From Solwaraspora sp. WMMD1047 (GTDB taxonomy: Bacteria > Actinomycetota > Actinomycetes > Mycobacteriales > Micromonosporaceae): a DNA stretch of 64,000 bases. Shown in pieces: positions 10,226-22,555 of the stretch (within the stretch, counting starts at the first letter, position 1; each line of letters opens with the position of its first letter). Made by a program: the position numbers and the translations under genes. The notes beneath the pieces were generated by a model. That model did no database searches. It was not told the origin of the DNA and saw only the letters and a list, made by a program, of their open reading frames with translations. The stretch lies in the NCBI RefSeq assembly GCF_029626155.1, contig NZ_JARUBL010000001.1, positions 3,142,501 through 3,206,500 of the forward strand. The letters run 5' to 3'.

Positions 10226-11404
10226 ATGCGTCTTCCCACGTTTCGCCGGGCCCGGAGCGCAGAACCGGGCGTCGTCGTCGGCACCGCACGCCTCGACCGC
10301 CGGACCAAGCGCCTGGTCGGTCGGCTGCGGCCGGGCGACATCGCCGTGATCGACCATGTCGACCTGGACCGGGTGGCGGCCGACTCGCTGGTGGCGGTGG
10401 GCGTAGCCGCGGTGCTCAACGCCAAGCCCTCGGTCTCCGGGCGGTATCCCAACCTCGGCCCGGAGGTGCTGGTCAAGGCCGGCATTCCGCTGCTGGACGA
10501 CCTCGGTGAGGGGGTGTTCCAGCACGTCCGGGAGGGCGACACGGTCCGGATCGACGGCAACACCCTGCTGCTGGACGACGACGCGGTGGCGCACGGCATC
10601 CGGCAGGACCAGGAGAGCGTCGCCAAGGCGATGGCCGACGCGCGGGAAGGGCTCTCCGTCCAGCTGGAGGCGTTCGCGGCCAACACCATGGAGTACCTCA
10701 AGCAGGAGCGGGAGCTGCTGCTGGACGGGGTCGGCGTACCCGACGTCGCGACCCACATCCGGGGCCGGCACTGCCTGATCGTGGTCCGGGGGTACGACTA
10801 CAAGGCCGACCTGGACGTGCTGCGCCCGTACATCCGGGAGTTCAAGCCGGTGCTGATCGGGGTGGACGGCGGCGCGGACGCGCTGGTGGAGGCCGGCTAC
10901 ACCCCGGACATGATCATCGGCGACATGGACTCGGTCACCGACGACGTGCTGCGCTGCGGGGCCGAGGTGATCGTGCACGCCTACCCCGACGGCCGGGCGC
11001 CGGGGCTGGAGCGGGTCAACCAGTTGGGTGTCTCCGCCCAGACCTTCCCGGCGGCGGCCACCAGCGAGGATCTGGCGATGCTGCTCGCCGACGGCAAGGG
11101 CGCGTCGCTGATCGTGGCCGTCGGTACCCACGCCACCCTGGTCGAGTTCCTGGACAAGGGGCGCGGCGGGATGGCCTCGACGTTCCTGACCCGGCTCAAG
11201 GTCGGCGGCAAGCTGGTGGACGCCAAGGGGGTCAGCCGGCTGTACCGGCAGAGCATCTCCGGCTCCTCGCTGCTGTTGCTGGTGCTCTCCGCCGTGGCCG
11301 CCATGGCGTCCGCCGTGGCGGTCTCCACCGTCGGTAAGGCCTATCTCGGCGTGGTCTCGGAGTGGTGGGACAATTTCGTGTTCCAGCTCGGCCAGCTCTT
11401 CTAG
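10226..11404 (+). CDS. steA: SteA-like cytokinetic-ring / envelope protein
   Basis: 392 residues. The central part (about 170-340) has the thiamin-pyrophosphokinase-like fold pattern (GVDGGADALVEAGYTPD, GDMDSV). One transmembrane helix lies near 344-366 (SSLLLLVLSAVAAMASAVAV). In corynebacteria the homologous SteA forms a complex with SteB and acts in cell separation; the next gene is SteB/MctB-like, as here. The ATG at 10226 follows AGGATGG and is preferred over a GTG 21 codons upstream, whose added sequence is not family-like. It is probably anchored at the division septum. Confidence 0.85.
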   Translation: MRLPTFRRARSAEPGVVVGTARLDRRTKRLVGRLRPGDIAVIDHVDLDRVAADSLVAVGVAAVLNAKPSVSGRYPNLGPEVLVKAGIPLLDDLGEGVFQHVREGDTVRIDGNTLLLDDDAVAHGIRQDQESVAKAMADAREGLSVQLEAFAANTMEYLKQERELLLDGVGVPDVATHIRGRHCLIVVRGYDYKADLDVLRPYIREFKPVLIGVDGGADALVEAGYTPDMIIGDMDSVTDDVLRCGAEVIVHAYPDGRAPGLERVNQLGVSAQTFPAAATSEDLAMLLADGKGASLIVAVGTHATLVEFLDKGRGGMASTFLTRLKVGGKLVDAKGVSRLYRQSISGSSLLLLVLSAVAAMASAVAVSTVGKAYLGVVSEWWDNFVFQLGQLF

Positions 11405-11432
11405 GCCCACAATTGATCAAGAGGCTTCTGTC

Positions 11433-12362
11433 GTGATCAACTTTCGGTACCACGTGGTATCGCTCACCGCGGTCTTCCTCGCCCTGGCCATCGGCCTGGT
11501 GGTGGGCACCGCCGCGCTCAACGGTCCGGTGGCCGACTCGCTCAGCGACAACGTCAACGCGCTCCGGAAGAACAACGAGCAGCTGCGGGAGACGGTCAAC
11601 AGCCTGGAGGCGCAGGTCCAGCGCGAGGAGGAGTTCGTCATCGAGGCCGCGCCGATAATGGTCGGCGGGCGGCTGGAGGGGCGCCGGATCGTCATCCTGG
11701 CCCTGCCGAGCGGCCAGGAACACGTCGACGGCGTCACCGAGATGCTCGCCACGGCTGGAGCGACGGTCACCGGCCGGATCGACATCCAGGACAAGTTCGT
11801 CAACCCGGACAACAGCGTCGACCTGCTCAGCCTCGCCGCGCGGGCGGCACCGCCCACCCCGCCGGCCAACGGCGTACCGGGCAACAGCGACGGCGTCGAG
11901 ACCTCCAGCGCGCTGCTGGCCGGCGTGCTGCTGGACCGCACCGACGGTACGACGGTGACGGCCGCCGACCGGACCGAGCTGCTGGAGGCGTACCAGGACG
12001 CCGGGTACCTGACCGCCAGCGAGGACCTCACCGGCTCGGCCGAGGCGGTGGTGGTGGTCAGCGGCCAGCCCTACGTCGACCGGGACGCGGCCAAGAAGGA
12101 CAGCTCGGTGGTCCGGGTCGTCGAACAGTTCGACAAGGCCGGGGTGACCGTCGTGGCCGGCAGCGGATCGAACGCCGGTAACCTGGTCGCCGCTGTCCGG
12201 GGCGACCCCGCGCTGTCGCGGACCATCTCCACCGTCGACAACGCCAACACCCCGATGGGACAGGTGAGCGCCACCTTGGCGACCATCGAACAGCTCGACA
12301 CCAACCGGGCCGGACAGTACGGCCTGGACACCCCGTCGCTGCTGCCGCCGCCCGCCGAGTGA
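11433..12362 (+). CDS. mctB: MctB/SteB family membrane protein
   Basis: 309 residues. It starts with MINFRYHVVSLTAVFLALAI, the hallmark of the family, with one N-terminal membrane helix (about 12-30). An extracytoplasmic coiled coil (~33-70) and an alpha/beta domain follow. M. tuberculosis MctB (Rv1698) is reported as an outer-membrane copper exporter/channel; the corynebacterial homologue SteB works with SteA in division. Given no mycomembrane here and the steA neighbour, the SteB role is more likely. GTG start; the stop overlaps the next start (GTGA). Confidence 0.85.
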   Translation: MINFRYHVVSLTAVFLALAIGLVVGTAALNGPVADSLSDNVNALRKNNEQLRETVNSLEAQVQREEEFVIEAAPIMVGGRLEGRRIVILALPSGQEHVDGVTEMLATAGATVTGRIDIQDKFVNPDNSVDLLSLAARAAPPTPPANGVPGNSDGVETSSALLAGVLLDRTDGTTVTAADRTELLEAYQDAGYLTASEDLTGSAEAVVVVSGQPYVDRDAAKKDSSVVRVVEQFDKAGVTVVAGSGSNAGNLVAAVRGDPALSRTISTVDNANTPMGQVSATLATIEQLDTNRAGQYGLDTPSLLPPPAE

Positions 12363-13237
12363 GCGCCCCAGCCGCCTCCCGCCGGCGGGTCCGCGCCGCC
12401 GGCGCCGCCGCCCTGACCGCCCGCGCGGTCCTGCGCGCCGTGCTGGCCGGCCCGGCCGCACCGGCCCTGCGACGGACCAACTTCCGGGGCCGTGAGGTCA
12501 GCCTCGCCGGCGGTCCGGCGCTCGCCGTGGCCGCCGCGACCGGGGCGGCCGTCGGCGCGCCCAGCGCGCCGGCCGCCGGGGCGGCGCTGGTCGCCGGCCT
12601 CGGCTCCGGCGCGGTCGGACTCTACGACGACGTGGTCGGCGCCCGCCCGGAGCAACGGACCGCGAAGGGCTTCGCCGGGCACCTGGCCGCGCTGCGGCAG
12701 GGCCGGGTGACCAGCGGCCTGGTCAAGATAGCTGGGGTCGGGGCGGCGGGGCTGGCTGCCGCCGCCCTGCTCGCGGCCGATCCGGGGGTCCGGACCCACC
12801 CCGGGCGCCGCCGGCTCGGCCCCGCCGGACGCGCCGCCGACCTGCTGCTTGCCGCCGGGGTCATCGCCGGCACGGCAAACCTGGTCAACCTCTTCGACCT
12901 GCGGCCCGGTCGGGCGTTGAAGGCAGGCACGCTGCTCGGCGCCCCGCTGCTGCCGGGGCCGGCCGGTGGGCTGGCCGCCGGCCCGGTCGGAGCCGCCGCC
13001 GCGCTGCTCCCCGCCGACCTGGACGAGCAGGTGATGGTCGGCGACAGCGGCGCGAACGCGCTCGGCGCGCTGCTCGGGGTGGCGCTGGCCGCCCGCACCG
13101 GACCGGTCGGGCGGGCCGGCATCCTGGCGGTCGTCGCGGGCCTCACCGCGGCCAGCGAGCGGGTCAGCTTCACCCAGGTGATCCAGCACACCCGGGGGCT
13201 GCGCGAACTGGACGCGCTGGGCCGGCGACCCTCCTGA
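12359..13237 (+). CDS. MraY-like polyprenyl-phosphate phospho-sugar transferase family protein
   Basis: 292 residues, very hydrophobic. It carries MraY/WecA family marks: LYDDVVG (paired Asp), NLVNLFDLRPG in place of the usual NLxDGLDG, and VMVGDSGANALG. The His-rich loop (HHHFEL) of true MraY is absent. These enzymes join a phospho-sugar to a polyprenyl phosphate in the membrane; the acceptor and sugar here are unknown, and loss of activity is possible. It is coupled to mctB by GTGA and lies one base before murJ. It may serve an envelope polymer in the same set as the downstream GT4. Confidence 0.75.
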   Translation: MSAPAASRRRVRAAGAAALTARAVLRAVLAGPAAPALRRTNFRGREVSLAGGPALAVAAATGAAVGAPSAPAAGAALVAGLGSGAVGLYDDVVGARPEQRTAKGFAGHLAALRQGRVTSGLVKIAGVGAAGLAAAALLAADPGVRTHPGRRRLGPAGRAADLLLAAGVIAGTANLVNLFDLRPGRALKAGTLLGAPLLPGPAGGLAAGPVGAAAALLPADLDEQVMVGDSGANALGALLGVALAARTGPVGRAGILAVVAGLTAASERVSFTQVIQHTRGLRELDALGRRPS

Positions 13238-13238
13238 C

Positions 13239-15047
13239 GTGACGACACCGGCACCCCTCGCCGGCGCCGGACGGGTGGCCGGGGCCGCGGCGCTGATCGC
13301 CGCGCTGACCGTGCTGAGCCGACTGGCCGGCTTCGGCCGGACCGCCGTCTTCACCTGGGTGGTCGGCGACCGCAGCGACCTCGGCGACATCTACCTGATC
13401 GCCAACACCGTCCCCAACATCATCTTCGAGCTGGTGGCCGGCGGCGCCCTGGCCAGTCTGGTCGTACCGCTGCTGGCCGGCGCCGTCGTGGCGGGCGACC
13501 GGGCCGCGGTGTCGGCGACCACCGCGGCGCTGTTGACCTGGACGGTGACCCTGCTGACGCCGCTGGCGGTGGCGGTGGCGCTGCTGGCCGGACCCATCAT
13601 CGCGGCGCTCGGCGGTGACCTGCCGCCGGCGCAGGCCGCGGCCGGCGTCCGGATGCTGCGGGTCTTCGCCCCGCAACTGCCGCTGTACGGGGTGGGCATC
13701 GTGCTCACCGGGGTGCTCCAGGCGCACCGGCGGTTCGCCTGGCCGGTCCTCGCCCCGCTGCTGTCCAGCGTCACCGTCATCGGCGTCTACCTGACCTTCG
13801 CCGCCACCCAGGGCCGGGAACTGACCGTCGCACAGGTCGACCGGACCGGCGAACTGATCCTGTCGGTCGGCACCACCCTCGGCGTGGTGGTGCTGTCGCT
13901 GTCGCTGCTCATCCCGCTGCGCCGGCTCCGGCTGCGGCTACGCCCCGGGTACGCCCTGCCGGCCGACGCCCGGTCCCGGGTCGCCGGTCTCGCCCTGGCC
14001 GGCGGGGTCACCGTCGCCGGTCAGCAGATCGCGCTGCTGGTCACCCTCCGCCTCGCCGCCGGCGGACCCGACGGCACGGTGGTGGTCTGGAACCTGGCCC
14101 AGACGATCTACCTGCTGCCGTGGGCGGTGCTGGCCGTGCCGCTGGCCGTGGCGGCGTACCCGTCGCTGGCCGGGGCGCACGCCGCCGGCGACGAGGACGG
14201 CTACCGGCGCACGCTGGCCCCCACCGCCCGCCGGGTGCTGCTCTTCAGCTGCCTGGGCGCGGCGGCGCTGATCGCCACCGCCGGGCCGGTGGCCCGGTTC
14301 TTCCCCGGCGTCAGCGGGTCGGCCGCCGTCGCGGCCGGCATCGCCGGCTTCGGTCCTGGTCTGCTCGGGTACGGGCTGTTCGCGCTGCTGTCCCGGGCCC
14401 TCTACGCCCGGGGCGAGACCCGGGCGGCCACCGTCGCGACGGGCGCCGGCTGGTTGGCCGTACCGTTGGCCGCCATCCTGCTGGCCGACGCGCTGCCCGC
14501 CGCCGACCGGGTGTTCGCGCTCACCGCGGCGAACTCGGCCGGCATGCTGGTGCTCGGCGGGGTGCTTGTCGTCGTGGTGGCGCGCCGGGCCGGTCGGGCC
14601 GCACTGGCCGGGCTGACCCGCTCCGGCCTGGTCGGCGCCCTGGCCGCTACCGTGGCGGCGGTGGCCGGTGCACTGACCGCCCGGTGGCTGGTGGTGCTGG
14701 GCTCCGGGACCCCGACGAAACCGGACGCCCTCCTACAGGGCATGCTGTCCGGAGCCGTCGTCGCGGTCGTGTTTCTCGCGGTGGCCTACCCGCTGGACCG
14801 GCACGACGTACGACCGATGCTGGCCACCGTCGGCCGCCGGCTCACCGGGCTGGCCGGCCGCAACCGGGCTGGCCGGGACAGCACCGGCAGCGCTGGTGAC
14901 GTCGGCAGCGACCGTACCGGTGGTGGCACCGGCGGCGGTGTCGGTGGTGACGGAGCGAGTCGGTCGGGAGCGCAGCGGGTCGATGGGCGGGTGGCCCGCG
15001 GGGAACGGGCCGACGCGGATCGGAAGGACGGGGGTGCGGGCGGGTGA
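13239..15047 (+). CDS. murJ: Lipid II flippase MurJ family protein
   Basis: 602 residues with about 14 predicted membrane helices and the MVF/MurJ pattern (SRLAGFGRTAVFTWVVG, NIIFELVAGGALASLVVP). Lipid-linked peptidoglycan precursors are flipped across the membrane by this family. The last ~70 residues are a hydrophilic Gly/Arg/Asp-rich tail that overlaps in DNA with the open frame upstream of the next gene. GTG start, one base after the MraY-like stop. It sits in an envelope gene set rather than near the mviN site at oriC, so it may be one of two MurJ copies. Confidence 0.88.
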   Translation: MTTPAPLAGAGRVAGAAALIAALTVLSRLAGFGRTAVFTWVVGDRSDLGDIYLIANTVPNIIFELVAGGALASLVVPLLAGAVVAGDRAAVSATTAALLTWTVTLLTPLAVAVALLAGPIIAALGGDLPPAQAAAGVRMLRVFAPQLPLYGVGIVLTGVLQAHRRFAWPVLAPLLSSVTVIGVYLTFAATQGRELTVAQVDRTGELILSVGTTLGVVVLSLSLLIPLRRLRLRLRPGYALPADARSRVAGLALAGGVTVAGQQIALLVTLRLAAGGPDGTVVVWNLAQTIYLLPWAVLAVPLAVAAYPSLAGAHAAGDEDGYRRTLAPTARRVLLFSCLGAAALIATAGPVARFFPGVSGSAAVAAGIAGFGPGLLGYGLFALLSRALYARGETRAATVATGAGWLAVPLAAILLADALPAADRVFALTAANSAGMLVLGGVLVVVVARRAGRAALAGLTRSGLVGALAATVAAVAGALTARWLVVLGSGTPTKPDALLQGMLSGAVVAVVFLAVAYPLDRHDVRPMLATVGRRLTGLAGRNRAGRDSTGSAGDVGSDRTGGGTGGGVGGDGASRSGAQRVDGRVARGERADADRKDGGAGG

Positions 15048-15096
15048 GCCCACGCAGCGGACCGAAGAGCCGGAAACTCCGCGACGGGGGGTCGCG

Positions 15097-16242
15097 ATGA
15101 GTTCGCCGGCATCGGCCCGGCCGTGGACGGGCGCGGTGGCCCTCGTCCTGGCCTCCAGCACCGGCGGGGTCGGCCAGCACGTCCGCGCGCTGGCCCGGGG
15201 CCTGGTGGCGGCCGGCGTCACGGTCACCGTCTGCGGCCCGGCCGCGACCGCGGCCCAGTTCGACTTCACCGCCGTCGGCGCCGCGTTCGTGCCGATCGAG
15301 ATCCCGGCCAGTCCGACACCCGCCGACGCGCGGGCGGTGGCCGCCCTGCGGCGGGTCCTCGCCGACCCGGTGGACGTGGTGCACGCCCACGGGTTGCGCG
15401 CCGGCCTGGTCGCCGCCCTGGCCCGACCCGCCCAGCCGCTCGTGGTGACCTGGCACAACGCGGTGCTCGCCGGCGGCGTACGCGGCCGGCTCGGCCGGCT
15501 CGCCGAACAGCTCGTGGCCCGGCGGGCCCGGGTCGTGCTGGGCGCCTCCGCCGACCTGGTCGACCGGGCGGCCGCCCTCGGTGCGGCCGACGCCCGGCTC
15601 GCCCCGGTGGCCGCGCCCGACCTGCCGCCCGCCGGCCGGTCCCGGGCCGCGGTGCGCGCCGAGTTCGGCGTCGGCCCCGACCAGCCGCTGGTGCTCTCGG
15701 TCGGCCGGCTGCATCCGCAGAAGCGCTACGACGTGCTTGTCGACGCCGCCGCGGGCTGGCGCGACCGGCGACCGCCACCGGTGGTGGTGATCGCCGGGAG
15801 CGGGCCGAGCTATCTGCCCCTGGCGGCCCGGATCTCGGCAGCCCGGGCGCCGGTGACCCTGCTCGGGCACCGGACCGACGTGGCGGACCTGCTGCGGGGC
15901 GCGGACCTGGCGGTGGTGACCAGCGACTGGGAGGCCCGTCAGCTCTTCGCCCAGGAGGCGTTACGCGCCGGGCTGCCGCTGGTGGCCACCGCCGTCGGCG
16001 GGCTGCCGGACCTGGTCGGCGACGCGGCCGTGCTGGTGCCACCGGGCGATCCGGCAGCGGTCGACCGGGCGGTGCGGGAGCTGCTCGACGACGAGGACCG
16101 GCGGTCCGAGCTGGGGCGCCGGGGCGCCGCCCGGGCCGCCGGTTGGCCGGCCGAGCAGGACACCCTCGACGGCGTCCTCGCGGTCTACGCGGAGCTGACG
16201 CCGCACCGGTGCGCCGGCGGCGCCGACGCGGGGTGGGGCTGA
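15097..16242 (+). CDS. GT4 family glycosyltransferase
   Basis: 381 residues, usual size for GT4 (GT-B fold). The N-terminal domain has SSTGGVGQHVRALARGL, the donor domain has LSVGRLHPQKRYDVLV and VIAGSGPSY, and the catalytic E-x7-E-like block is EARQLFAQEALRAGLPLVATAVGGLPDLV. It transfers a nucleotide-sugar residue to an unknown acceptor. The frame is open to 14896 inside murJ, but the ATG at 15097 behind a G-rich site gives the family length. Its stop overlaps the next start (TGATG). Confidence 0.85.
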   Translation: MSSPASARPWTGAVALVLASSTGGVGQHVRALARGLVAAGVTVTVCGPAATAAQFDFTAVGAAFVPIEIPASPTPADARAVAALRRVLADPVDVVHAHGLRAGLVAALARPAQPLVVTWHNAVLAGGVRGRLGRLAEQLVARRARVVLGASADLVDRAAALGAADARLAPVAAPDLPPAGRSRAAVRAEFGVGPDQPLVLSVGRLHPQKRYDVLVDAAAGWRDRRPPPVVVIAGSGPSYLPLAARISAARAPVTLLGHRTDVADLLRGADLAVVTSDWEARQLFAQEALRAGLPLVATAVGGLPDLVGDAAVLVPPGDPAAVDRAVRELLDDEDRRSELGRRGAARAAGWPAEQDTLDGVLAVYAELTPHRCAGGADAGWG

Positions 16243-18740
16243 TGCGCCTCAGCCGATCGGCAACGACCGCGCGCCGGCTGCTGGCCCGGGGGCGGCCGGG
16301 CTGGCCCACGGCGCGGGTGCCGGTGCGCCGGCTGGTGGCGCGGGTGCCGGTGCGCCGGCTGGTGGCGCGGGTGCCGGCGTTGCGCCGGCTGGGAACACCG
16401 GAACAGCTGGTGCGCCGGCTCGCGCCGGTTCTGATGACCGCCGTGGTGGTCGCGCTCGCGGTGGCGGCGCTGGTGGTCCGCCCGGCCGCCGGCGCGCCCC
16501 AGCAGACCGTGGACTACGTCGTCGTGGCCGGCGTCGCCGGGCTGCGCTGGGAGGATGTCGATCCGACCAGCACCCCGACGCTGTGGCGGATGGCCGAGCG
16601 TGGCTCGATCGGCTCGCTGTCGGTGCGGTCGGCCCACCAGCCGACCTGCCCGGTGGACGGCTGGTTGACCCTGGGCGCCGGCAACTTCGCCGGGTGGGAG
16701 CCCGGTCAGGTTCCCGACCGGTGCCCCGACCTGGATGTGGTGGTCGAGCAACCGGACGGGATCGGTGCGAACCTGCCCGACCAGCGCAGCGCGGTGCTCT
16801 ACAACCGGGAGACGCTGCGCTGGGGGGCGATCCCGGGCGCGCTGGCCGAGTCGGTGCGGTGCACCGTCGCGGTCGGACCGGGTGCCGCGGTGGCCGCCGC
16901 CCGGCCGTTCGGCCGGGTCGACCGGTACGCCGAGGAGCTGCCCGCGCGCCCGGCGGACCTGCTCGCCTCCTGCGTGCTGAGCATCGTGGACCTCGGCGTG
17001 GTGGCCGGCGAGGACCCGGTGGTCCGGGCCGCCGCCGCCCGGCGGGCCGACGCGGCGCTGGAACGCCTGCTGGCCGCCCGGCCGGAGCGGTCCCTGGTGC
17101 TGGTCGCCGGGATCTCCGACACCGACCAGTCGTCCCGGCTGCACGTCGCGGTCGCCGACGGCCCCGGCTGGGAGAAGGGCTGGCTGACCTCACCGAGCAC
17201 CGGCCGCGACGGCTACGTGCAGCTGGTGGACCTGGCGCCGACCGCACTGGCCGCGCTGGGCCGCCCGATGCCCGAGCGCCTGTTCATCGGCCGGCCCGCC
17301 TCGGTGGTCGAGGGGCGCCCCGACGACCTGCCGACCGCCATCGCCATGCCGGCCGACGCCGACCGCGAGGCGGGTGCCCAGCAGCGGGTGGCGAGCTGGT
17401 TCTTCGGTCTGCTCGCCGCCCTGCAGTGCCTGCTCGCCGTCGCGGTGGTACCGCTGCTGCGGCGGGCCCGCCGGCCGGCCGGACCGGTCGGCCCGGCGCC
17501 GGCACCCCGGTGGGTGGTGACGGCCGTCGAAGTGCTGCTCATCGCCGCGGCGATGGCCATCCCGGCGGCCCTGGTCGCGGACGCGGTGCCGTGGTGGCGC
17601 AGCGCCCACGCGGGCATCTACTTCGGCGCCGTGATCGCCCTCGCCCTCGGCGCGGCGACCGCCGCCGTCCGGCTGGTGCCCGCGTACCGGTGGACCCTGG
17701 GCCCGATGGCCGGCGTGGCCGGTCTGGCGGCGGTCGTCGTCGGCGCGGACGTGGTGACCGGCGCCCGGCTGCAGCTCAACGGCGTGACCGGCTACTCGGC
17801 GTTGGAGGGGGGCCGGTACTCCGGCCTGGGCACCGTGGGGCTGGGCGTCTTCATCGCCGGTGTCCTGCTGGTCGCCGGCTGCCTGGCCCAGCAGGTCCGG
17901 CGGACCTGGCGGCCGGCGGTGGTGGTGCTGGTCGGCGGGCTCGGCGTGGTGGTGGTCGGCAGCCCCTACCTGGGCGCGGACCCGGTCGGCGCGGTCGCGC
18001 TGACCGCCGGGGTGGCCATCGCGGCGGCGATCAGCACCGGAGGCTGGCTGACCCTGGGCCGGCTGGCGTGGGCGTCGATGGCCGGGATCGCGGTGACGGT
18101 GGGATTCGCGGTGCTCGACCTGCGCCGCCCCCCGGAGGAGCGGGGCAGCCTCGGCCGGTTCCTCAGCGCCCTGGGTGACGGCACCAGCGGGTTGACGGTG
18201 CACCGGTCCAGCGCCGCCAACCTGGACGCCCTGGCCGGCAGCCCGCTGACCGTGCTCGCGCTGGTGGGCGCGGTGCTGATCTGGTTCGCGCTGTTGCGCC
18301 CCTGGGGTGGCCTCAAGCGGCTCTTCGGCATCTATCCGGCGGTCCGCGCGGGGATGGGCGGCACGGCGGTCGCGACGGTGATCGGCGGCCTGCTCGGCGG
18401 GTCGGCGCTCAACGTCGCCGGGGCGGCGGCCGCCCTGACCGTGCCGATGGCCGCGTTGGCCGCCCTGCGGGTGCTGGCCCACGCCGCCGACCGCACCCAA
18501 CCGGCGACCCGGGCCGTGGACGGCCCCGTCCCGCCCGACCCCGTTGCGTCCGACGCCGGGCCGTCCCGTCCCGTCCCGGCCGGCTCCGGGTCGGCGGCCG
18601 AGCCCGCCACGGCCGGCTCCGGGTCGGCCGCCGAGCCCGCCACGGCCGGCTCCGGGTCGGCCGCCGGGTCGGCCCCGGAGCGGCCCGCCGGGCCGGCCCG
18701 GGCGGCACCACCGGGTGCGGCGGGTGGGCTGGCCAGGTGA
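16242..18740 (+). CDS. Large membrane protein with an alkaline-phosphatase-like extracytoplasmic domain
   Basis: 832 residues. An Arg-rich cytosolic N-terminus contains a tandem 9-residue repeat (VPVRRLVAR, twice). A first membrane helix (about 65-85) precedes an outside domain (~90-370) that starts VDYVVVAGVAGLRWEDV and has TPTLWRMAERGSIGSLSVRS and LVLVAGISDT, the pattern of nucleotide-pyrophosphatase/alkaline-phosphatase folds. About ten membrane helices follow, then a repetitive AGSGSAAEPAT tail. The usual catalytic Thr/Ser and metal ligands are not obvious, so it may bind rather than hydrolyse. The ATG overlaps the GT4 stop. Role probably in envelope polymer assembly (inference). Confidence 0.7.
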   Translation: MRLSRSATTARRLLARGRPGWPTARVPVRRLVARVPVRRLVARVPALRRLGTPEQLVRRLAPVLMTAVVVALAVAALVVRPAAGAPQQTVDYVVVAGVAGLRWEDVDPTSTPTLWRMAERGSIGSLSVRSAHQPTCPVDGWLTLGAGNFAGWEPGQVPDRCPDLDVVVEQPDGIGANLPDQRSAVLYNRETLRWGAIPGALAESVRCTVAVGPGAAVAAARPFGRVDRYAEELPARPADLLASCVLSIVDLGVVAGEDPVVRAAAARRADAALERLLAARPERSLVLVAGISDTDQSSRLHVAVADGPGWEKGWLTSPSTGRDGYVQLVDLAPTALAALGRPMPERLFIGRPASVVEGRPDDLPTAIAMPADADREAGAQQRVASWFFGLLAALQCLLAVAVVPLLRRARRPAGPVGPAPAPRWVVTAVEVLLIAAAMAIPAALVADAVPWWRSAHAGIYFGAVIALALGAATAAVRLVPAYRWTLGPMAGVAGLAAVVVGADVVTGARLQLNGVTGYSALEGGRYSGLGTVGLGVFIAGVLLVAGCLAQQVRRTWRPAVVVLVGGLGVVVVGSPYLGADPVGAVALTAGVAIAAAISTGGWLTLGRLAWASMAGIAVTVGFAVLDLRRPPEERGSLGRFLSALGDGTSGLTVHRSSAANLDALAGSPLTVLALVGAVLIWFALLRPWGGLKRLFGIYPAVRAGMGGTAVATVIGGLLGGSALNVAGAAAALTVPMAALAALRVLAHAADRTQPATRAVDGPVPPDPVASDAGPSRPVPAGSGSAAEPATAGSGSAAEPATAGSGSAAGSAPERPAGPARAAPPGAAGGLAR
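16311..16377 (+). repeat. 27-base tandem repeat in coding sequence
   Basis: Two exact 27-base units (16311-16337, 16338-16364) plus the start of a third. They encode VPVRRLVAR in the cytosolic N-terminus of the membrane protein. Such in-frame repeats vary easily by slippage. Confidence 0.9.
18579..18665 (+). repeat. 33-base tandem repeat in coding sequence
   Basis: About 2.6 units of 33 bases (18579-18611, 18612-18644, partial third) with one visible difference between the first two. They encode AGSGSAAEPAT in the C-terminal tail of the same membrane protein. Confidence 0.9.
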
Positions 18741-21331
<2,591 letters not shown>

Positions 21332-21412
21332 ACTTCGCGCGACGCCGGCGGCAACGGAGCCGTCGGCGCCGGACAGCCGGGGGTGGCATCCCCGGAGAGA
21401 GGTGTCTGCATC

Positions 21413-22555
21413 GTGAAGGTCGGGATTCCCCGCGAGGTCAAGAACCACGAGTACCGGGTGGCGATCACGCCCGCCGGTGTGCACGAGTTCGTCCGCAGCG
21501 GGCACGAGGTGTTCATCGAGGCCGGCGCCGGAGCCGGCTCGTCGATCACCGACGCGGAGTTCGCCGCGGCGGGCGCGACGATCCTGGCCGGCGCCGACGA
21601 GGTCTGGGGCACCGCCGAGCTGGTGCTCAAGGTCAAGGAGCCGATCGCCGAGGAGTACCCGCGGCTGCGCCCCGGCCAGGTGCTCTTCACCTACCTGCAC
21701 CTGGCGGCGTCCAAGGCGTGCACCGACGCGCTGCTGGACCGGCGGGTGACCGGCATCGCGTACGAGACGGTGGAGACCGCCGACCGGGTGCTGCCGCTGC
21801 TCGCCCCGATGTCGGAGGTGGCCGGCCGGCTGGCCCCGCAGGTGGGCGCGTACCACCTGATGCGCTCCGGCGGTGGCCGCGGCGTGCTGATGGGCGGCGT
21901 CTCCGGGGTGTACGCCGCGAAGACCGTGGTCATCGGCGCCGGTGTCTCCGGCATGAACGCCGCCGCGATCGCGCTCGGTCTGCAGGCGGAAGTGCTGCTG
22001 CTGGACCGCAACATCAACCGGTTGCGGCAGGCCGACGCGATCTACCGCGGCCACCTGCAGACCGTGGCCTCGAACACCTACGAGGTGGAGCGGGCGGTCC
22101 TCGACGCCGACCTGGTCATCGGCGCGGTGCTGGTGCCCGGCGCGAAGGCGCCGACGCTGATCTCCAACGAGCTGGTCTCCCGGATGAAGCCCGGCAGCGT
22201 GCTGGTGGACATCTCGATCGACCAGGGCGGCTGCTTCGAGGACTCCCGACCCACCACCCACGACGACCCGGTCTATCCGGTGCACAACTCGCTCTTCTAC
22301 TGCGTGGCGAACATGCCGGGCGCCGTGCCGCACACCAGCACCTACGCGCTGACCAACGTCACCCTGCCGTACGCGCTGGAGCTGGCGAACCTGGGCTGGC
22401 GGGAGGCGATGCGCCGTGACCCGGCGCTGGCGGCCGGTCTGAACACCCACGACGGGCGGGTCACCTACGGGCCGGTGGCCGAGGCGCACGGGATGGGCAG
22501 CGTCTCCGTCGCCGAGGCGATCGCCGCCCCGGGACCGGCCGGTGGGGCCGGCTGA
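21413..22555 (+). CDS. ald: Alanine dehydrogenase
   Basis: 380 residues. It starts [20 protein letters not shown], with the catalytic Lys in [12 protein letters not shown], the catalytic His in FTYLHLA and the NAD-binding motif [13 protein letters not shown]. It interconverts alanine and pyruvate plus ammonia with NADH. The GTG at 21413 has GGAGAGAGG upstream. Absent from the equivalent place in M. tuberculosis. Its end overlaps the xerD start by 14 bases. Confidence 0.95.
   Translation: MKVGIPREVKNHEYRVAITPAGVHEFVRSGHEVFIEAGAGAGSSITDAEFAAAGATILAGADEVWGTAELVLKVKEPIAEEYPRLRPGQVLFTYLHLAASKACTDALLDRRVTGIAYETVETADRVLPLLAPMSEVAGRLAPQVGAYHLMRSGGGRGVLMGGVSGVYAAKTVVIGAGVSGMNAAAIALGLQAEVLLLDRNINRLRQADAIYRGHLQTVASNTYEVERAVLDADLVIGAVLVPGAKAPTLISNELVSRMKPGSVLVDISIDQGGCFEDSRPTTHDDPVYPVHNSLFYCVANMPGAVPHTSTYALTNVTLPYALELANLGWREAMRRDPALAAGLNTHDGRVTYGPVAEAHGMGSVSVAEAIAAPGPAGGAG

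Noticed and set aside
14896-15096. Upstream open part of the GT4 frame as coding
   Set aside because: It lies inside murJ, has no ribosome site and would add 67 residues unlike the family.
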